Below are positions 45,299-58,284 of a stretch of 64,000 nucleotides of DNA, piece after piece (within the stretch, counting starts at the first letter, position 1; each line of letters opens with the position of its first letter). This stretch comes from Promerops cafer (lineage: Eukaryota > Chordata > Aves > Passeriformes > Nectariniidae). The stretch is taken from positions 446,022 to 510,021 of the forward strand of contig VZSE01000585.1 of assembly GCA_013398275.1 (NCBI GenBank), read 5' to 3'. A program made the position numbers and the translations under genes. The notes beneath the pieces are model-generated. The model saw nothing but the letters and a program-made list of their open reading frames with translations. It did not search any database and was not told the DNA's origin.

Positions 45299-46137
45299 TG
45301 TACTGGGTTTGTGGGGCAAGGCTCTGTAGCTGTGTGGCTACCAGGATGGCTCTCACCAGATGGTGTTGGAAGCACCCCTCACATCTGACAGAGGCAAAGC
45401 CAGCCAGCTCCAAGACAGACACGTGGCTGGCCAAGGCCAAGCCCAAATCCATCAGATGGTGGCATCATCTCTGAGATAACGTATTTAAAAAGGGAGAAAA
45501 GAATATGCCACAACAACTGGAGCAGGCCTGGAGGCAGGATTGGTGACTCTGGGGGGAGCCATGCTGAAGAAGCGAGTTCCTGACAGACTGCACCCAATGA
45601 AGGGGTCCATGCTGGAGCAGTCTGTTCCTTCAGGACTGTACTGCGTGGGAGGGAACCAGCTCGTGAAGAACTGCCATCTGTGGGAGAGACTCATGTTGGA
45701 ACACTGTGTGGAGGACTGTACCCTGCTCTCCCATGGGAGTGACTCCATCCCAGAGCAGGGCAAGAGAGTGAGGAGTCCTCCCCATGAGGAGGAGGGAACA
45801 ACAGAGAAAACTTTTGATGGACTGGCCACAGCACCCATTCTTCATTCCACTGCACCACTCGGGGATGAGAAGGGAGACACTGAAGAGTGAAGTTGAGGCC
45901 AGGAAGAAGGTGTTTTAAGATTTGTGTTTATTTCTCATTATCCTGCTCTATTTGATCAGTAATACATTAAATTAATTTCCCAAAGTCGAGTCTGCTTTGC
46001 CCGTGATGTTATCTAGTGAGTGATTCCTCCTTGTGTTTGTCCTGACCTTTGAGTCTTTCGTTATACTTTCTCTCTCCTGTCCTGTTGAGAAGGGGAATTA
46101 TGGACCCCTGGAGTCTGCTCAGGGTCAACCCACCACA
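45299..46137 (+). mobile_element. Solo LTR, ERVL-type, with decayed 5-bp target-site duplication
   Basis: The block starts 'tgtactgggt' and ends 'acccaccaca', so TGT/ACA ends form imperfect inverted repeats. The five bases before it (45294-45298, 'ctagt') and after it (46138-46142, 'ctaac') differ by two transitions, consistent with an old 5-bp duplication as made by ERVL-type integration. A TATA-like 'tatttaaaa' lies at 45482-45490. A poly(A)-signal-like 'attaaa' lies in the right third. The open frame at 45540-45890 is embedded in the LTR and is not a gene. Solo LTRs arise by recombination between the two LTRs of a provirus. Confidence 0.78.
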
Positions 46138-46142
46138 CTAAC

Positions 46143-46670
46143 ATCAGGTCAGCTTGCCCTGTTGAGTTCTGAAAAGCAACCACTTCATTCCACACTTAGA
46201 AATTATTAACATGGCCTTCTGTTTCCAAACTGAGTTGTGGTGTCTCTAGATCCTCTTCTTGTACCTAATTTCTCCTTTCTGGTTTTTGCTTGGCCTAGCC
46301 AAGTTTGGGTAAACCTATAACTTCTGTGATAAAAAGATTAAAATATATTTAATTCCAATCTGATACAATCTTTTCCTATTTTTTTCTCGTAGATTTTTTG
46401 CTTTCCTCCTTCAATGTGCAGATGTTGTTTTTCTTATTGTATCCTGTGTGAAAATGGCATTTTCAGCCCTAGAGTACATAAGTAGGGGGCTTATGCAGTG
46501 TGTGTACATCTGATAGGGAATGATGCCACAGAAGAATTTTAAAATTGATTTCTCCTCTCTCTCCAGGTATTCTTCCCTCTCTTTTTAAAGCTAACTCTGT
46601 GATGCTAAACCAATTTGTAGGTATAAAATCTGACAGAGAGGGTTATATATACATGTATTCTTTATCTAAA
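46143..46670. other. Unassigned sequence
   Basis: AT-rich DNA between the LTR and the microsatellite. No recognised feature. Confidence 0.5.
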
Positions 46671-46675
46671 CAGAT

Positions 46676-46678
46676 AGG

Positions 46679-46738
<60 letters not shown>

Positions 46739-46765
46739 CCATCTAATCTAATCTATCTATTTAGA
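46676..46765. repeat. (TATC)n microsatellite
   Basis: A pure tetranucleotide array to about 46738, then imperfect 'atctaatctaatctatc' units. The Tyr/Leu/Ser/Ile repeat frame through it is an artefact. Confidence 0.97.
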
Positions 46766-46851
46766 TATATTTTAAAGGTGTTTTAGTACTTTTTTTTTTT
46801 TTTTTTACATTCGTTGCCACGGGTTACTTATTCTAGTAAAGGTTTATGGGA

Positions 46852-46912
46852 TCATTCAGGTTGGAAAGGACCTTAAGATGTTATTAGTCCAACCTCACAT
46901 TCAAAAAAAGGC
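46852..46912 (-). mobile_element. CR1 3' terminus, antisense
   Basis: 'catt caggttggaaaggacc' and 'ttattagtccaacctcac' are the reverse complement of a CR1 terminus. It is followed directly by antisense sequence from far upstream in CR1, so the 3' UTR and most of pol are missing between them, either by internal deletion or by two separate insertions. Confidence 0.6.
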
Positions 46913-47600
46913 CCCTTTGGCCTTCTCTGAAGATGGCTGTGATATTTGCCCATTTCCCATTGTCAGGAATCTTCCCTGACACCATCATGTTTCAGAGATG
47001 GTGGAGGGTGGCCTTGCAAGAACATCAGCCACTTTCCACTTTTTCTTGAATGCTGTTTGTCTAGACCTGTGGATTTCTATGGATGAAGTTGTCTCTGGTA
47101 ATCACTGGCTTGATGCTCATCCCCTGGTCTTCTCCATGTGTCTCTCTCCTAGTGTTTCCCCATGAATCTTGCCTCTAAGCATGGAGGCCTGGGAGAAGCT
47201 GATGGGGATAACTGTGGCAAGGAAGGTACGGAGTAACTCATCCTCATCTGTGTCCATTCTTGGAAATCACCCACATTCTTCAACAACGTCTCTACTTTTT
47301 CTTTGCCCAGACTTTTATGGTTGATGTAAAGCCAAAGCTCATTTTGCTTTTGAAATTCCTCTCAAATGTCCAATTAAGCTGGGGTTTTCCCTATAGCATC
47401 CTAATGCCGTGCCGAGGTAACACTTCCAAATTTTGCTGTAGCCAGTCCCTGCATCATCCTCCCACCCTTGCTCTGTCATGAGTTATCTGCCATGGCAGAC
47501 TGGTCTCCTTATTTTCCTACCTTTTTACAGAGTATTAGGTTAGAATGTTCTTGCATTTGAAGGCTGCCATCCTTGAAGCTCCACAGTTTCCCTGAGCTCT
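46912..47600 (-). mobile_element. Old CR1 fragment (region before and into the RT), antisense
   Basis: Read on the plus strand it follows the reverse complement of the CR1 pre-RT/RT-finger region: 'gaagatggctgtgatatttg', 'agagtaactcatcctcatc'-like, 'cccacattcttcaacaac' and 'ctcaaatgtccaattaagct' in the usual order. It is strongly diverged with many indels, so it is one of the oldest insertions here. The boundary toward 47760 is uncertain. Confidence 0.6.
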
Positions 47601-47759
47601 TGTTTCACGTTCCCAGGACCGACACATCCAATAGCAGCGCTGACGTTTCTGACACAGACTCACAATGGGATTTGTGGTGTAACTTACAGAGCAACTGGCT
47701 TTTTCCCAGTTTACAACTGATTTCTTCTATTATTTGTTATGTGAATTTCAGGTTTTAAA

Positions 47760-50700
47760 AGTTGATAATCACTTAACATCATCTGAACCTGGATATTCCC
47801 TGACTGAGAAGACACTGAAGCTATGAGCAAATAAAACCTGTTTGTGCTGCCTAATTCCAATCAGAATTGCGGCACTGTTCCATAGTATCTCTGCTGGATG
47901 AACCAGAACTGGCACATCCATTGATTTCTACCAGCTGTTTTCTGCCAATTCCAGTTCCTGACAGGTAGCAAGCTGTGTAGCTGGCAGCAAAGAATTGCAA
48001 ACAGTTCAAACATGCCCCAGGGAGGGCAAATGCTTACCCAAAGCCCATCAAGGAATTGCTATTATGCTTCACAAGATACATATACATTCACCACATCTGT
48101 CTCCTATTATTTGTACTCAGAACTGACAGGGGACTGAGATAAACATGTGCCTGTTTAATACTGTACAAGAACAAGGTGTTTGTAAGAGAAAAACACTGTA
48201 GACATTTTGGTGAATAATTTCCTAATGAAACTTCTTTTGTATATTCTGTGAAATGTTTCTGTAGCTGATCCATACTTTAAGAGACCAAGTTATCTATTCA
48301 AATACCAAGATAGCCTATTCAAGTACTTTAAATCTAAATTTGTTCATTTTCATCTGATGCTTTGACAATCTCACAACATAGTACAAGCAGCCTTTATCTG
48401 GGGACCTGCTGCCTTCTTCAGTTCCTTTTTGATTTCTCTGAGCTCTTTTGAGCTCTCTTCACAATGAACCAACCAGAGGATGCTGTAAAATGCTTTCTGA
48501 AATATTAATGGTTTTGCAGCAAGTCACCATGGCTTGACAAGCTCACTTTCTTCACTTGAACTATGCAACTGACCATGTGCAGGCTTCTAGTTCATTTCAA
48601 ATACAACAAGATTTGCCTTTGTTTTTGCTTCTGTAATGAGTAAAAGCATTCCGTTATTAGTTGATGCAGGTCAGATGATAAATGGTAAATTTTTAAGCCC
48701 TGGAAGCACATTAGTTTGTGATTCCTTTTTCTTCTCCATGTTACTTTAGGTAAAAGTGGGGTAATAAAACTGAAGGAAGTTTGGTGCCCGTAGATTCTTT
48801 GGAAGTGAACAGGAGATGAAGGATGAAATATTTTAAAAAGTAGGCTTTATTAGGTAAAGCAAAGACATGTTAGAGTGGAAATATTAATATGTCTCTGTAG
48901 GAGAGCATATTTTGGTAATAGTCTCACAGGTCTCATAACCTGCCCAGTGATTGTGTTTTTAAGATCTTGAATGTGTTAACTGCCACCAGTATAAATTCCC
49001 ATATCACCTCCAACCAAAATTACAGTATGAGTTCAGGCATCTGAAGTAGAAATATTCTGGTGCCTTCTATCTAATAGGTGGTACTGGATGTAGCAGGTAT
49101 TACGGTATTATGCAGAACAGAGAAATTTGTGAAGCTGTCTGTTGGCTTAATTTAGGAGCTGTTCATGTTCAGAGCCCCAGAATTTGTATGTATTGTGCAG
49201 GGGTTTTTTGGGTTTTTGTTCTTTTGGTTTTTTTCCTCCTTGAGGGCTACGCAGAGAGTACAGATGCTCACTTTGTAACTGATTTGGAGTGACAGGGGTT
49301 TAGTGTAGCCCTGCAGTTACTGACCTGAAGCATTCATGATTCTGTGCCTTAAGCAAGAAGGAATAAATTATTCTACTACCTTTCACTGTCATTTTAAATC
49401 TGTAAGGGAGCTGTACAGTATAAAAACTTTAAGACTGAGATTCTATTGTTAACATATGATTTCTCTAAGTCAGCTGTCAAAGATAGAAACACTTGCCCAG
49501 TGCAAGTGTTGTTACTATTTTTCAATCAGAAAGCAATAAAACATTTTATAAAGGGATTCTAAAGTGTACTTGTTAATTACAATCATCATATAGTCTTTCA
49601 AATGCTAATGGTCTGACTCAAATTTCACTTTGTTTAGTTGTGTTAGAAGTTATGATTAAAGAATGGTATAGCTTTATAGTTGTTTTACTGCCATCTGTGT
49701 GCACCAGGCAATAACTCTGTACAGATGGTTGTGATTCAGAGACAGGTTGCCACATGCAAAAAAAGTATGTTTCAGTTATTTTAATAAGATTTATTGCAGC
49801 AGTCACAGTTAAATGCTTGAGCCTTAATGATAATTGCCACTAATCCTTCAAGAAAAATGATCAGAGTTCAGTAAACCACAAGAAGCAGATTTAGCTGTAA
49901 GCTTCAGAAACATCTCACTGCAAAGGTATGCTTCCTTTTTCATTTTGTGTTTTGTACCCCTCCTCTTTCTTTCTTGAACATTTATTCCTATACCTTTGGC
50001 CTTGAAACATTTGGTATGAAAAGACAAGAGATTGTTCTCTCATCCCCTTTTCCTTTCCATGTATAGATGTTTATTTATATTGAAACACCTGGAGAATCAC
50101 AAATTAATTTAAGTAAGTGGTAACAAATCTGATGGTAAAGACACCTCACAGAATTCTCAGTTCCTTTGCATTAGAGACTGGGCCACATTCAAACCCCAAA
50201 TATGCCCTTTTGTTTCTGTGTCTGTGATGGCAGCACTGATTTGTATTCTTCATTTGGGCTGGCATCTTACATCTCTATTTGGCTTCTACAATCAATAGTC
50301 ACTTCAAAATAATACTCCAGGCCAAGACTAAGAGAACATTTGTAGTATCCTAAGGATTTTCAGGTTTATACTCTTTGTGAACTGAGAGGAAAAATGTCCT
50401 GAGTGTAGTCTCACAAAGATATAGCTGGAAAATCAGTTTGTGCCTACGAGTTTTATTTAGCCTTAACATTTCAATGCCACAAGAGGTCCAGTTCTTCCTC
50501 TTAAGTTTTAGCTTAGTTTATTCTTTACTTTCTATTGGATAGTGAGATTTTCAGCTAAATGCATGTAGATGTGAACAGAAATGCAGTATGTGTGTGTGCA
50601 TGTGTGCAAGGGTACAAGGGTATATGTATACAGAATGTATATTTATTATAAATCACCCTAATTACAGATGGACTTAAACAACCATTTGCTTTTATATACT

Positions 50701-52040
50701 TTTCTTGAGCTTTTCTTTCAATATAGTTATTGAATTTTAATTTAGACAGGTCCCTTATTTTGTGGCTGGGACAAGTTCTGGCATACAACTGATAGGGAGA
50801 ATGTGAGAGCCAGACGAGGTCTGGAGTCCAGGAAAGTTATATCAATTTCTTTTTATGTGCCTGTCATAATACAGTTTTGACTTGTGATGTTACAGAAATA
50901 TGGAATTATAGTACACACATGTATAATAAAACATAGATACTAGACAACTATCTTAAAGGTTTCAGAAAGAATTGTGATCATTTTGGCTTTTTTTTTCCTG
51001 CTTGGTGTTGGTGTTGAGCTTGTTTCATAAACTCTTATCACCAGCTATACCTTGAATTGCTATAAACATTCATGGAGAAATCACAGCTATGATGGCCCAA
51101 CTATTTACTAGGGGCCATTATAGCATTAGTATTGAGTGATTCAGTATCAATTTGTTTTGCATTGTGGTTTTGTTAGCATCTTAACTCTAATATAAAGAAA
51201 ATTATGGGAGTAGCGTGTAGAAAAAGGTTTTCCTTTTCCTCCTTCTTGTGTTTGACCTCTTTTTTTGTAAGACTCTCTTGCTTTGCAGATGAATTTCAGG
51301 ACTAGAAACATTAAAAAAAAAAAAAAAAAGGGCAGCAAAAAATGACCTTTTCTCTCATCTTTTTGTATCTTGTGAAATACAGTCTTGCAGTGCCTCAGGG
51401 TGAGAAAGGTTGTCACTTTTTGTCTGTCCGCATTATTGTTCTCTGCTACCATGAAGTTGTATTTAAGGGGAAGGGTGCTAAATTCTATTTTCACTCAAGG
51501 CTGTGATGAAACGGACTGAGAAGCTACCTCAGTTTCTGGATTGTTTACTCGGTTGTTGGTTTAAAAACTCCAGTTTCTAGAGAGAAAATTTGCAATACTG
51601 TTCTGACAATATGAAAAAATAAAAGTTTACCAGTACTTTTGCGTCTAGAATGGGTTTTTTGAAGTCCTCAGTTAGATTGTGAGTAGTAAACATTCTATGA
51701 TTCTCTTTCAGACTGAGAATGTTTAAAACCAAACATCTTAATGAAGGTTACCGAAGCCATGTAGACAAAAGCTTCCTAGACATTTTAATATATACACCAT
51801 TTTTTGTTAAAAATTATCCTGGTGGAGAGGAAAGTGTTGAAAAACCAGTGATTGGCAAGGAGAGAGAAAAGTGAGTTGGTTTCAGAATTATTTTCTTTTA
51901 AAGACCAGCCCTGAACCTAAGAGACGTTAGAAAATACTCAGTGTGAGAAAATTCAGTACTTGTGTTTGCTTTGGGTTGTTTTCTGTCTGCTGAAAAAGAA
52001 ATGGAATTTTCTCAGAGTAGATAACAGGATATTGTTAAAG
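47760..52040. other. Unassigned unique sequence
   Basis: AT-rich DNA with a short 'gtgtgtg' tract near 50590 and an A run at 51312-51328. The 115-codon minus frame at 51147-51494 is interrupted by a Phe run from the homopolymer and has no domain. No repeat family was recognised. Confidence 0.5.
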
Positions 52041-52044
52041 ACTT

Positions 52045-52330
52045 AAAAGCCACACCCCGACAGACTGGGGCCTTGTTGTAGGTGGGGAAGGGAGGTAAGA
52101 TTGTTCAGAGATTGTAGAACACAGCCTGGTGAAGGTTTGTGCGTGCTCCAGGCTCTTGGATATATGCAGGGCTCTGGCCTTGTCCTTTTTGCCCCTGCTG
52201 CCCCTGCTAAAACAAACTTAGCAGTTGCATGTGTCTCTGCTTGGTGTTTTGGAATCTTCCAGCCAGCGAGATGGAATAAATCTACTCTTTGCACTTCAGC
52301 CATGGCTCCTGGTCATCTGCGCCGCCTGAA
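52045..52330 (+). mobile_element. Doubtful LTR-like segment
   Basis: An AATAAA (in 'gatggaataaatctactc', about 52276) is followed by a C/T-rich stretch ending 'catctgcgccgcc', which looks like a retroviral R-U5. The upstream 200 bases are GC-richer than the surroundings. No TG/CA ends or target-site duplication could be placed, so this may be unrelated unique DNA. Confidence 0.3.
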
Positions 52331-54725
52331 TGTATTTGCTTTGCACAATCCCAGGGATGAAAACTTAATGCAGCTCCTTGTGGGCACCTGTGACTGCTTA
52401 AATTAAAGAGCAGCATTAGCAAAATGTTTAAACACTCTCTGAAGACTCTAGAGGCCTACCTGAAGAAGCTGGCAGCTGAAGCAACTTCAGGTAAAGGCTG
52501 GCAGACCTCAGATCAGTCTTAGAGCTACTTCATGGTGTTTGCCACCTGCCAGCAACAACCAAAGGCTATTCCTGCTGTTATTGAAAAATTTGGCTTTCCA
52601 GTCTGGAGAAGTAAGGAGGAGCATGGAGTGGAGGAAGAGATGAATACTGAGAATACTTCCAGGATTTCCAAGTGCATAAGTATTAGACCATTTTTATGGC
52701 TATTTTGGACTACTGAGCTATGTGAAGAAGCTGGATCAAGCCAAACAAATGGCCTTGAGCTCCATAAGTAATAGATGCTGTTTCATGCTGTTTCCCTGGC
52801 CTCCTCTGTTCAACTTGCTGCAGATCAGCAGATCTGCTGTTAACAGCACAGCAGTGTAGGACACTTTGCAGCAGGGTTAGCTGTGCCACTAGGAGATACC
52901 AGACCTGGTCTTAGAAAGGTACATAAAATTGACTGTCTGACTAGAACTGGAAATTTCCAGCCATACTGGCAAATAAGCTTAAAGTCAGACTGTAACCAGC
53001 AGTATTTCAGCAGTTCTAAATGATCCTGCCGGGGCTCTAGAGAAGAACTGCATCCCTTTCTGTCCTAGCCTTACCTGCTGTGTGTCTGTCTCTATGTACA
53101 ATAATCTATAAATATGTGTGAGCATCTGTTACTATATTCCTTCCCATCTTCCCTCCACAAGCCAAGATTTCCATAGTCTGCTGCCACGGCACTTGTATAT
53201 GACATTTTGAATGCATGAAGTGCAAAAGCATGACATTTTGAATTAGAAATTAATTTAACAAACGTGTCTGTTGGAAAAATGTTTAGATCCTAAAAATTTG
53301 TCAAATGATATTTTAAAAGTTAAAAAGAAATTGCACAAAATGAGCTGAGGAAAGTTAAATGCAAAAGTTAAGGGGAAAAAAATGTTCAACACTTGAGAGG
53401 CATTATGAGCCTAACAGAGAGGACATGAATATGATGAATGAGGCAAGTCACTGCTTAGTGCTGCTGTTTCATTTCTGTTCATCCTTTCATGTTTAAACTT
53501 CTTTGGAGCAAAGAACTCACAGTGTGGAGTCTCCAATGGTGGCTCAGTCTTATTTGCAAAGTTGAATGCAGTAGACCCTGCACACTAATGCAGTGTAAGC
53601 AATAGCTATTTACCATTTCTGAATCACTGAACCCAGTTAAAAAACAACTTTGAGATTGAAATAAAGCTGAAAATGGGAAAGGTTGTCAAATTATGTAAGT
53701 ACGCAGATGCAAATCATTTCCAAATTCAATTGGCTTCCAACACAAATAGATGAAAACTAGTACATATATTTAGTTATAGCAGATGTCACATAGAAGCTTC
53801 AGACTAGTGACCTTGGATATTAGATTGGACTACTCTAGAAAGATTAAAAACTGATAGATCCCTGCATACTATTTTAAGTGTTAATTTTTTGCACTTTTTG
53901 AAAATGAAATTTTGGAAGTGACTAAATTATATGAATGAGTTCAAAGCTCCAAAGTGGGTGTTTCTCTTGCTTTCAGATTCACAAAAATTGAGGCTAATAC
54001 TGTGCTAAGATCTAATTAAGACCATCAAGCTTCCTGCTGCTTGCAATATTGGGGCCAAATGATGGCACCAGATAAGGAAAATAGATGAAGAGCTTACATG
54101 CCATGTGGTACTGGAGGTTTTCCTTCACATGTTGAAAATGGACAGTATTTCTCTCCCTGGTGTTGTGGATGTGACCCACTCTAAGAAGCTCCCTTACCAC
54201 CCTGGAACAGCAGTGAATGGACAAGATTTGGTGTCTTCATACTGAAAACACAGGAAGCAGTTCTCTGAGAGTCAGAAAGCATTTCTTCTCTTTCTATAAC
54301 AGGAGGAGATGAGGAAGAAGAAGTTCTATTGTGAAGTTACTTTTTTGATCTTTTTTCTTTCTGCAAGTTCAGATTTCACAATACCTTTTAGAATAAACAG
54401 TTTGGATGGGATCATTTGGGTGATTTCACATTGGGCAACTTCTTCAGTGGAGGTCTTCTGGGCTTCTGCACATTGCTCTGCATTGCTAAGAATTGTTCTG
54501 TCACACCATGATCTGACATTTGATGCATGTGTAACATCAGCACTCCTCATTATTGCACAATGTACAGTGGAGTAATATATTCATGTTTATTAATTTAAAA
54601 TCCTGTTTGCTATGAACAGTAATAACACTTAGCTGCAGTCGATTTCCACTTCATTTGATGCCCTAGTAATTTTAACTGCATGAGACTATTTGCAAGTCTG
54701 ACAGCTACACCTTATACCTTCTTTG
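52331..54725. other. Unassigned sequence
   Basis: No supported exon, RNA gene or repeat. The frames at 52532-52771 (plus) and 54309-54575 (plus) are short and lack domains. Confidence 0.5.
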
Positions 54726-54900
54726 TATTTTTTTTTTTTTTTTTTTTGGTTGGTTGGTTGGTTGGTTGTTTTATTTTTGGTTTCTTTTGTGGGTTTTTTT
54801 GGTTGGATGGTTGTTTGGTTTATTTTGGTTTTGGTGTGGGTTTTTTTTTTGGGGAGGGTTTTTTTTTGTTTGTTTGTTTGTTTTCTTTTTTTTTTTGGTT
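54726..54900. repeat. T/G-rich low-complexity tract with GGTT units
   Basis: A 21-base T run, then 'ggttggttggttggttggt', then irregular T and G runs for about 150 bases. The three hydrophobic plus frames and the Lys/Thr-rich minus frame through it are artefacts. Confidence 0.95.
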
Positions 54901-55090
54901 GGAGCACTGATGGAATCATATAAGATTTCAATATCTGACCCTTTTGAGGTCTCCTAATCTTAGTCCATACATTTGCTTTGTCTCTGTACACAAAATCTAT
55001 ATATTTCACAAACTGTACATGTTCTGTGCAGGAGTTCTGCTAGAGCTTTTTAAATTCCATTTGACATCCAACTTTCCTCCTAATTTCCTT

Positions 55091-55600
55091 AATCACAGAA
55101 TTCCAGAGTGGCTGAGGTTGGAAGGGACCACTTGAGGTCATCTGGTCAAAGTCCCCCTGCTCAAGGAAGCCATCTCGAGCTTATTGCTCAGGACCATGTT
55201 CAGGTGGCTTTTGAATCTTTCCAAGAGTAGAGACTTCTTAAGATCTCCAAGCAGCCTGTGACAGTGTTTGGTCACTTTCAGGGTGAGAGAGTGTGTCTCG
55301 ATAACCATCTGAAGCCTTATGTGTTTCACTGTTTGCCCATGGCCTGTGGGCCTTTCACTGGGTACCACTGAACAGAGGCTGGCTGTATCTGTGTCACACC
55401 CTCTCTTTAGGTATTAGTACTCATGGGTAAAATTCCCCTGAACCTTCTCACAGTCACAGTTTTATCAACCTTTCCTCACGGGAGAAATGCTCCATTTTCT
55501 TACTCATCTCAGTGGACATTTGCTGGACTCTATTCAAAATGACCATTTCTTTCCCATACTGGGAACCCCAGGATTGGACTCACCACTCTTGTCCTGGGCA
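55091..55600 (-). mobile_element. CR1 3' end, antisense, about 510 bases
   Basis: On the plus strand the order 'atcacagaattccagagtgg', 'gaggttggaagggaccactt', 'gctcaggaccatgttcaggt', 'agcagcctgtgacagtgttt', 'ctttcactgggtaccactga', 'acctttcctcacgggagaaa' and 'actgggaaccccaggattgg' is the full reverse complement of a CR1 3' UTR plus the end of ORF2. This is one of the better preserved CR1 ends in the window. Confidence 0.92.
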
Positions 55601-57685
55601 CAAGCGTACTCCTAATTCCTCTCTGTACCTACTTTCACTACCCTTCTTTTGTAGTTTATGTTGTTTCTGCTGTTTTTAAACTACTTGCTGTTACTTTTCA
55701 GCAAATCGTACTGTGAGATGGGAAAAGAGTCCGGAAGTCTTCCAGAGCCTGTGGTGTTTTTGCTAGCACTTGACATACACGTGGGAAGCAGAAGAAAGTC
55801 CAAGACAGCCCATAGAGAGATGAAGGAATGCTTTGATTATAGGACAAGCAAGAGATTTCAACACATGAGAGGCTGAGAAAATATAAATGTCAATGCAAAT
55901 TGCAAAATGTATACATGAATTAGCAAATTTTTCTTTTTGTCTTTAGCTGAGCACATTCTTTTAATCACTACTCCTCTACCCGTCTTTCTCTTTTCCCTTT
56001 GTTGTCAAGTAAAATTTATATTTATACCACAGTTAAGCACTTCTAAAGCATTTTAAATGCTGGTATTTCAAGTGGTTTTTGTTTCACCAACAACTTTACT
56101 AGAGGATCTGTTCCCTTTTAAAAACAGGGTTTCAGAGACAAAGGGAAACTCTATGTTGCCCAAAGGTAAAACAGTAAGCCTATGACAAAGAGTTGCAAAT
56201 AACCATACAGCTCTGAATTCTTATGAGCCAAGAAATTACATGATTCTTTTCCACTAAACTTACTAGAAGTAAGCATCCAGACTTCTTTCTTTAAGAAAAA
56301 AGTACTTAAGCAAGGTCATACAGAGGTCAAAAAGCAAGCTCATTAAGTGTGGAAACCAGAGCAGTCTGCTCTGCATGTTCAGAATATATAAACATTCCAG
56401 AAAGTGGCAAATTCATACAGCCTCTCTGTGTAGCAGCTACCTAGTGTGTCCTGGTTTTTCCTGTCTTCATTCTTCCCTTTCTTTTTTTTTTTTTTTAATT
56501 CACAAACAGGCTCAAGATCAAATTTACTGTGTTAAAAATGAGCATCTAAATAGATAAAATTACCAAGGCCTTTTTATTCCTAAGGATGACATCAGTGACA
56601 ATTTGCTATGGATTTTTGTCAGTCTTGGAGGAGTTGTAGTGTTTCTGATTTTTCCTTGGTGAGTCCATTTGTAAATCCACCTACCACTGCCATTGTGATC
56701 AAAACATTATTTGGGTGCAGTCATTTTCTCCACAGGATACTCACCCCCCTCATTTCTGTTCTCCACACTTTCTTCCACTTCATCAAGTCTATCCTTTTAC
56801 TGACCTTTCCATGTCATGACATCTTTCAGTTATTCTTCTGGCTATTAAGTATATTTTTTAAAAGTCTCTCCACAGTTTTCCTTGGACCTACCTATCAGAT
56901 GTCCTTGCTTAACTTCTATTTCTAGTTTCCCTTAATTTTTTCAGTTATTGTTTGGGTCCTTTGAAGTTTCCTTGGGTGTTGAATGTTTCCCCTGCTCCCC
57001 CTTCCCCCGCCCACCAAAGTATTTCATAGTTCTGTAAGACAAAGCCTCCCTTATTCAGAAAACACAAATCCCTCCCAATCCAAGTTCTATCAGTCAATTT
57101 TTCTTTGCAACACGACTGCATAAAACAGTAAATGAGAAAAATATCCAGGCAAGAGAAGCAAACAATAAGTAGGTGAGATAACAGGAAACATGAATAGTTC
57201 CAATATATTACATAAGTTTGGTGTTGTAAAGTCTTTTCTTCTTGCCCTGTTCCACCTTTTTTTTTTTTTCATCTAGGAGACATAAAATTGGATCACAAAT
57301 TCTTCTTGGCAGAGGGGATGTCTTTTATTTGTGCTTTAATGCACCTACACAGCATGTAAAGAAACACATCATTAAACATACACAATTTCTTTTTTTCTTT
57401 TAAATAAACTTTGAAAAGAATAATGAATAACATCAAGTTGTATTTTATCTCCCAGTTTTGAACTGGCAGTAAAATCCCAGCTATTAACTTTGCTTTCCTT
57501 ACATTTAGACTTATCTATAAAATGTCTTTGTGTTGCAACAATCGCCATTGGTTTCTGGACTTTTCAGAAATCTTTTTGTAGTACATAGATCTTAGCAGAT
57601 TTTTGTCACAATACAGAACATGTGTAACAAATTTTGTTCGTAGCAAAAAGACACTGAAATGCTAAAAAATGAAAATGACTTTTCA
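55601..57685. other. Unassigned unique sequence
   Basis: AT-rich DNA with T runs at 56480-56496 and 57256-57270. The 105-codon plus frame at 56608-56925 is hydrophobic through T-richness and has no domain. Confidence 0.5.
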
Positions 57686-57689
57686 CCAG

Positions 57690-58133
57690 TTGATCCTTGG
57701 CCCTTATTCTCAAGAAGGCTGCGTAGAGACGTGTTAAAGACCAGCTTGTTTCAGCATTGCCCAGCTGTCAGTAAGGCCTGCAGCTGAAGATAACAGGACG
57801 TGATCATTTCTGCCATAAAGCACCACTTAGCTGCTGTATAACTGGGTGCCCAGCAAGTCTGACTCAGCTCTCCCCAGCCACAGACTGGGGAGAGAGGGTC
57901 TGTGGCACGACTCTGACCCATGGTGGCCACTGTCATTTGCTTTCCATAATCCTTTGGTTTTCTCTACTTCCTTGTCTTTCCTCCTTGCTCTCTTTCTTAA
58001 GAGTAAATAAAAGTGAATTACCATTTTGGTTACCAGCATTTGGCCTCTTTTGTGTCTTAATCTCTTCCCAGGTATATTTGAACTTTTCCCCCTCTCTACA
58101 TATGCAGGTTAGGACAGGCTGTTGCCATGAGCC
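57690..58133 (+). mobile_element. LTR-like block C
   Basis: The segment is GC-richer than its flanks, has an AATAAA at 58006-58011 with a C/T-rich downstream part, and ends just before a duplicated 'ttggtgcatttagaac' that sits where a retroviral primer-binding site would be. No TG/CA ends or target-site duplication were fixed, and no gag sequence follows. It could be an LTR with a few bases of leader, or an unrelated unique segment. Confidence 0.4.
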
Positions 58134-58187
58134 AACAAATTGGTGCATTTAGAACAACAAATTGGTGCATTTAGAACAACAAATTGG
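58134..58187. repeat. 22-base tandem repeat, about 2.5 units
   Basis: Two exact units (58134-58155 and 58156-58177, each starting 'aacaaattggtgcattt') and a partial third to 58187. Confidence 0.97.
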
Positions 58188-58284
58188 AAAGGACTAGCTT
58201 CTTTTTCTTAAATATTTCTGCTCATTTTTCTTGTACATTATTTTGTAACTCATTAGCATAGCCAACTATGGTGATGCACAAAGC

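Noticed and set aside
45485..45890. Overlapping frames of 116-117 codons on both strands
   Set aside because: They lie inside the solo LTR at 45299-46137; open frames in LTRs of this type are incidental.
46545..46751. Frame ending in a Tyr/Leu/Ser/Ile repeat
   Set aside because: It is a translation of the TATC microsatellite.
54680..55009. Hydrophobic 66-76-codon plus frames and a 107-codon Lys/Thr-rich minus frame
   Set aside because: They come from the T/G-rich low-complexity tract.
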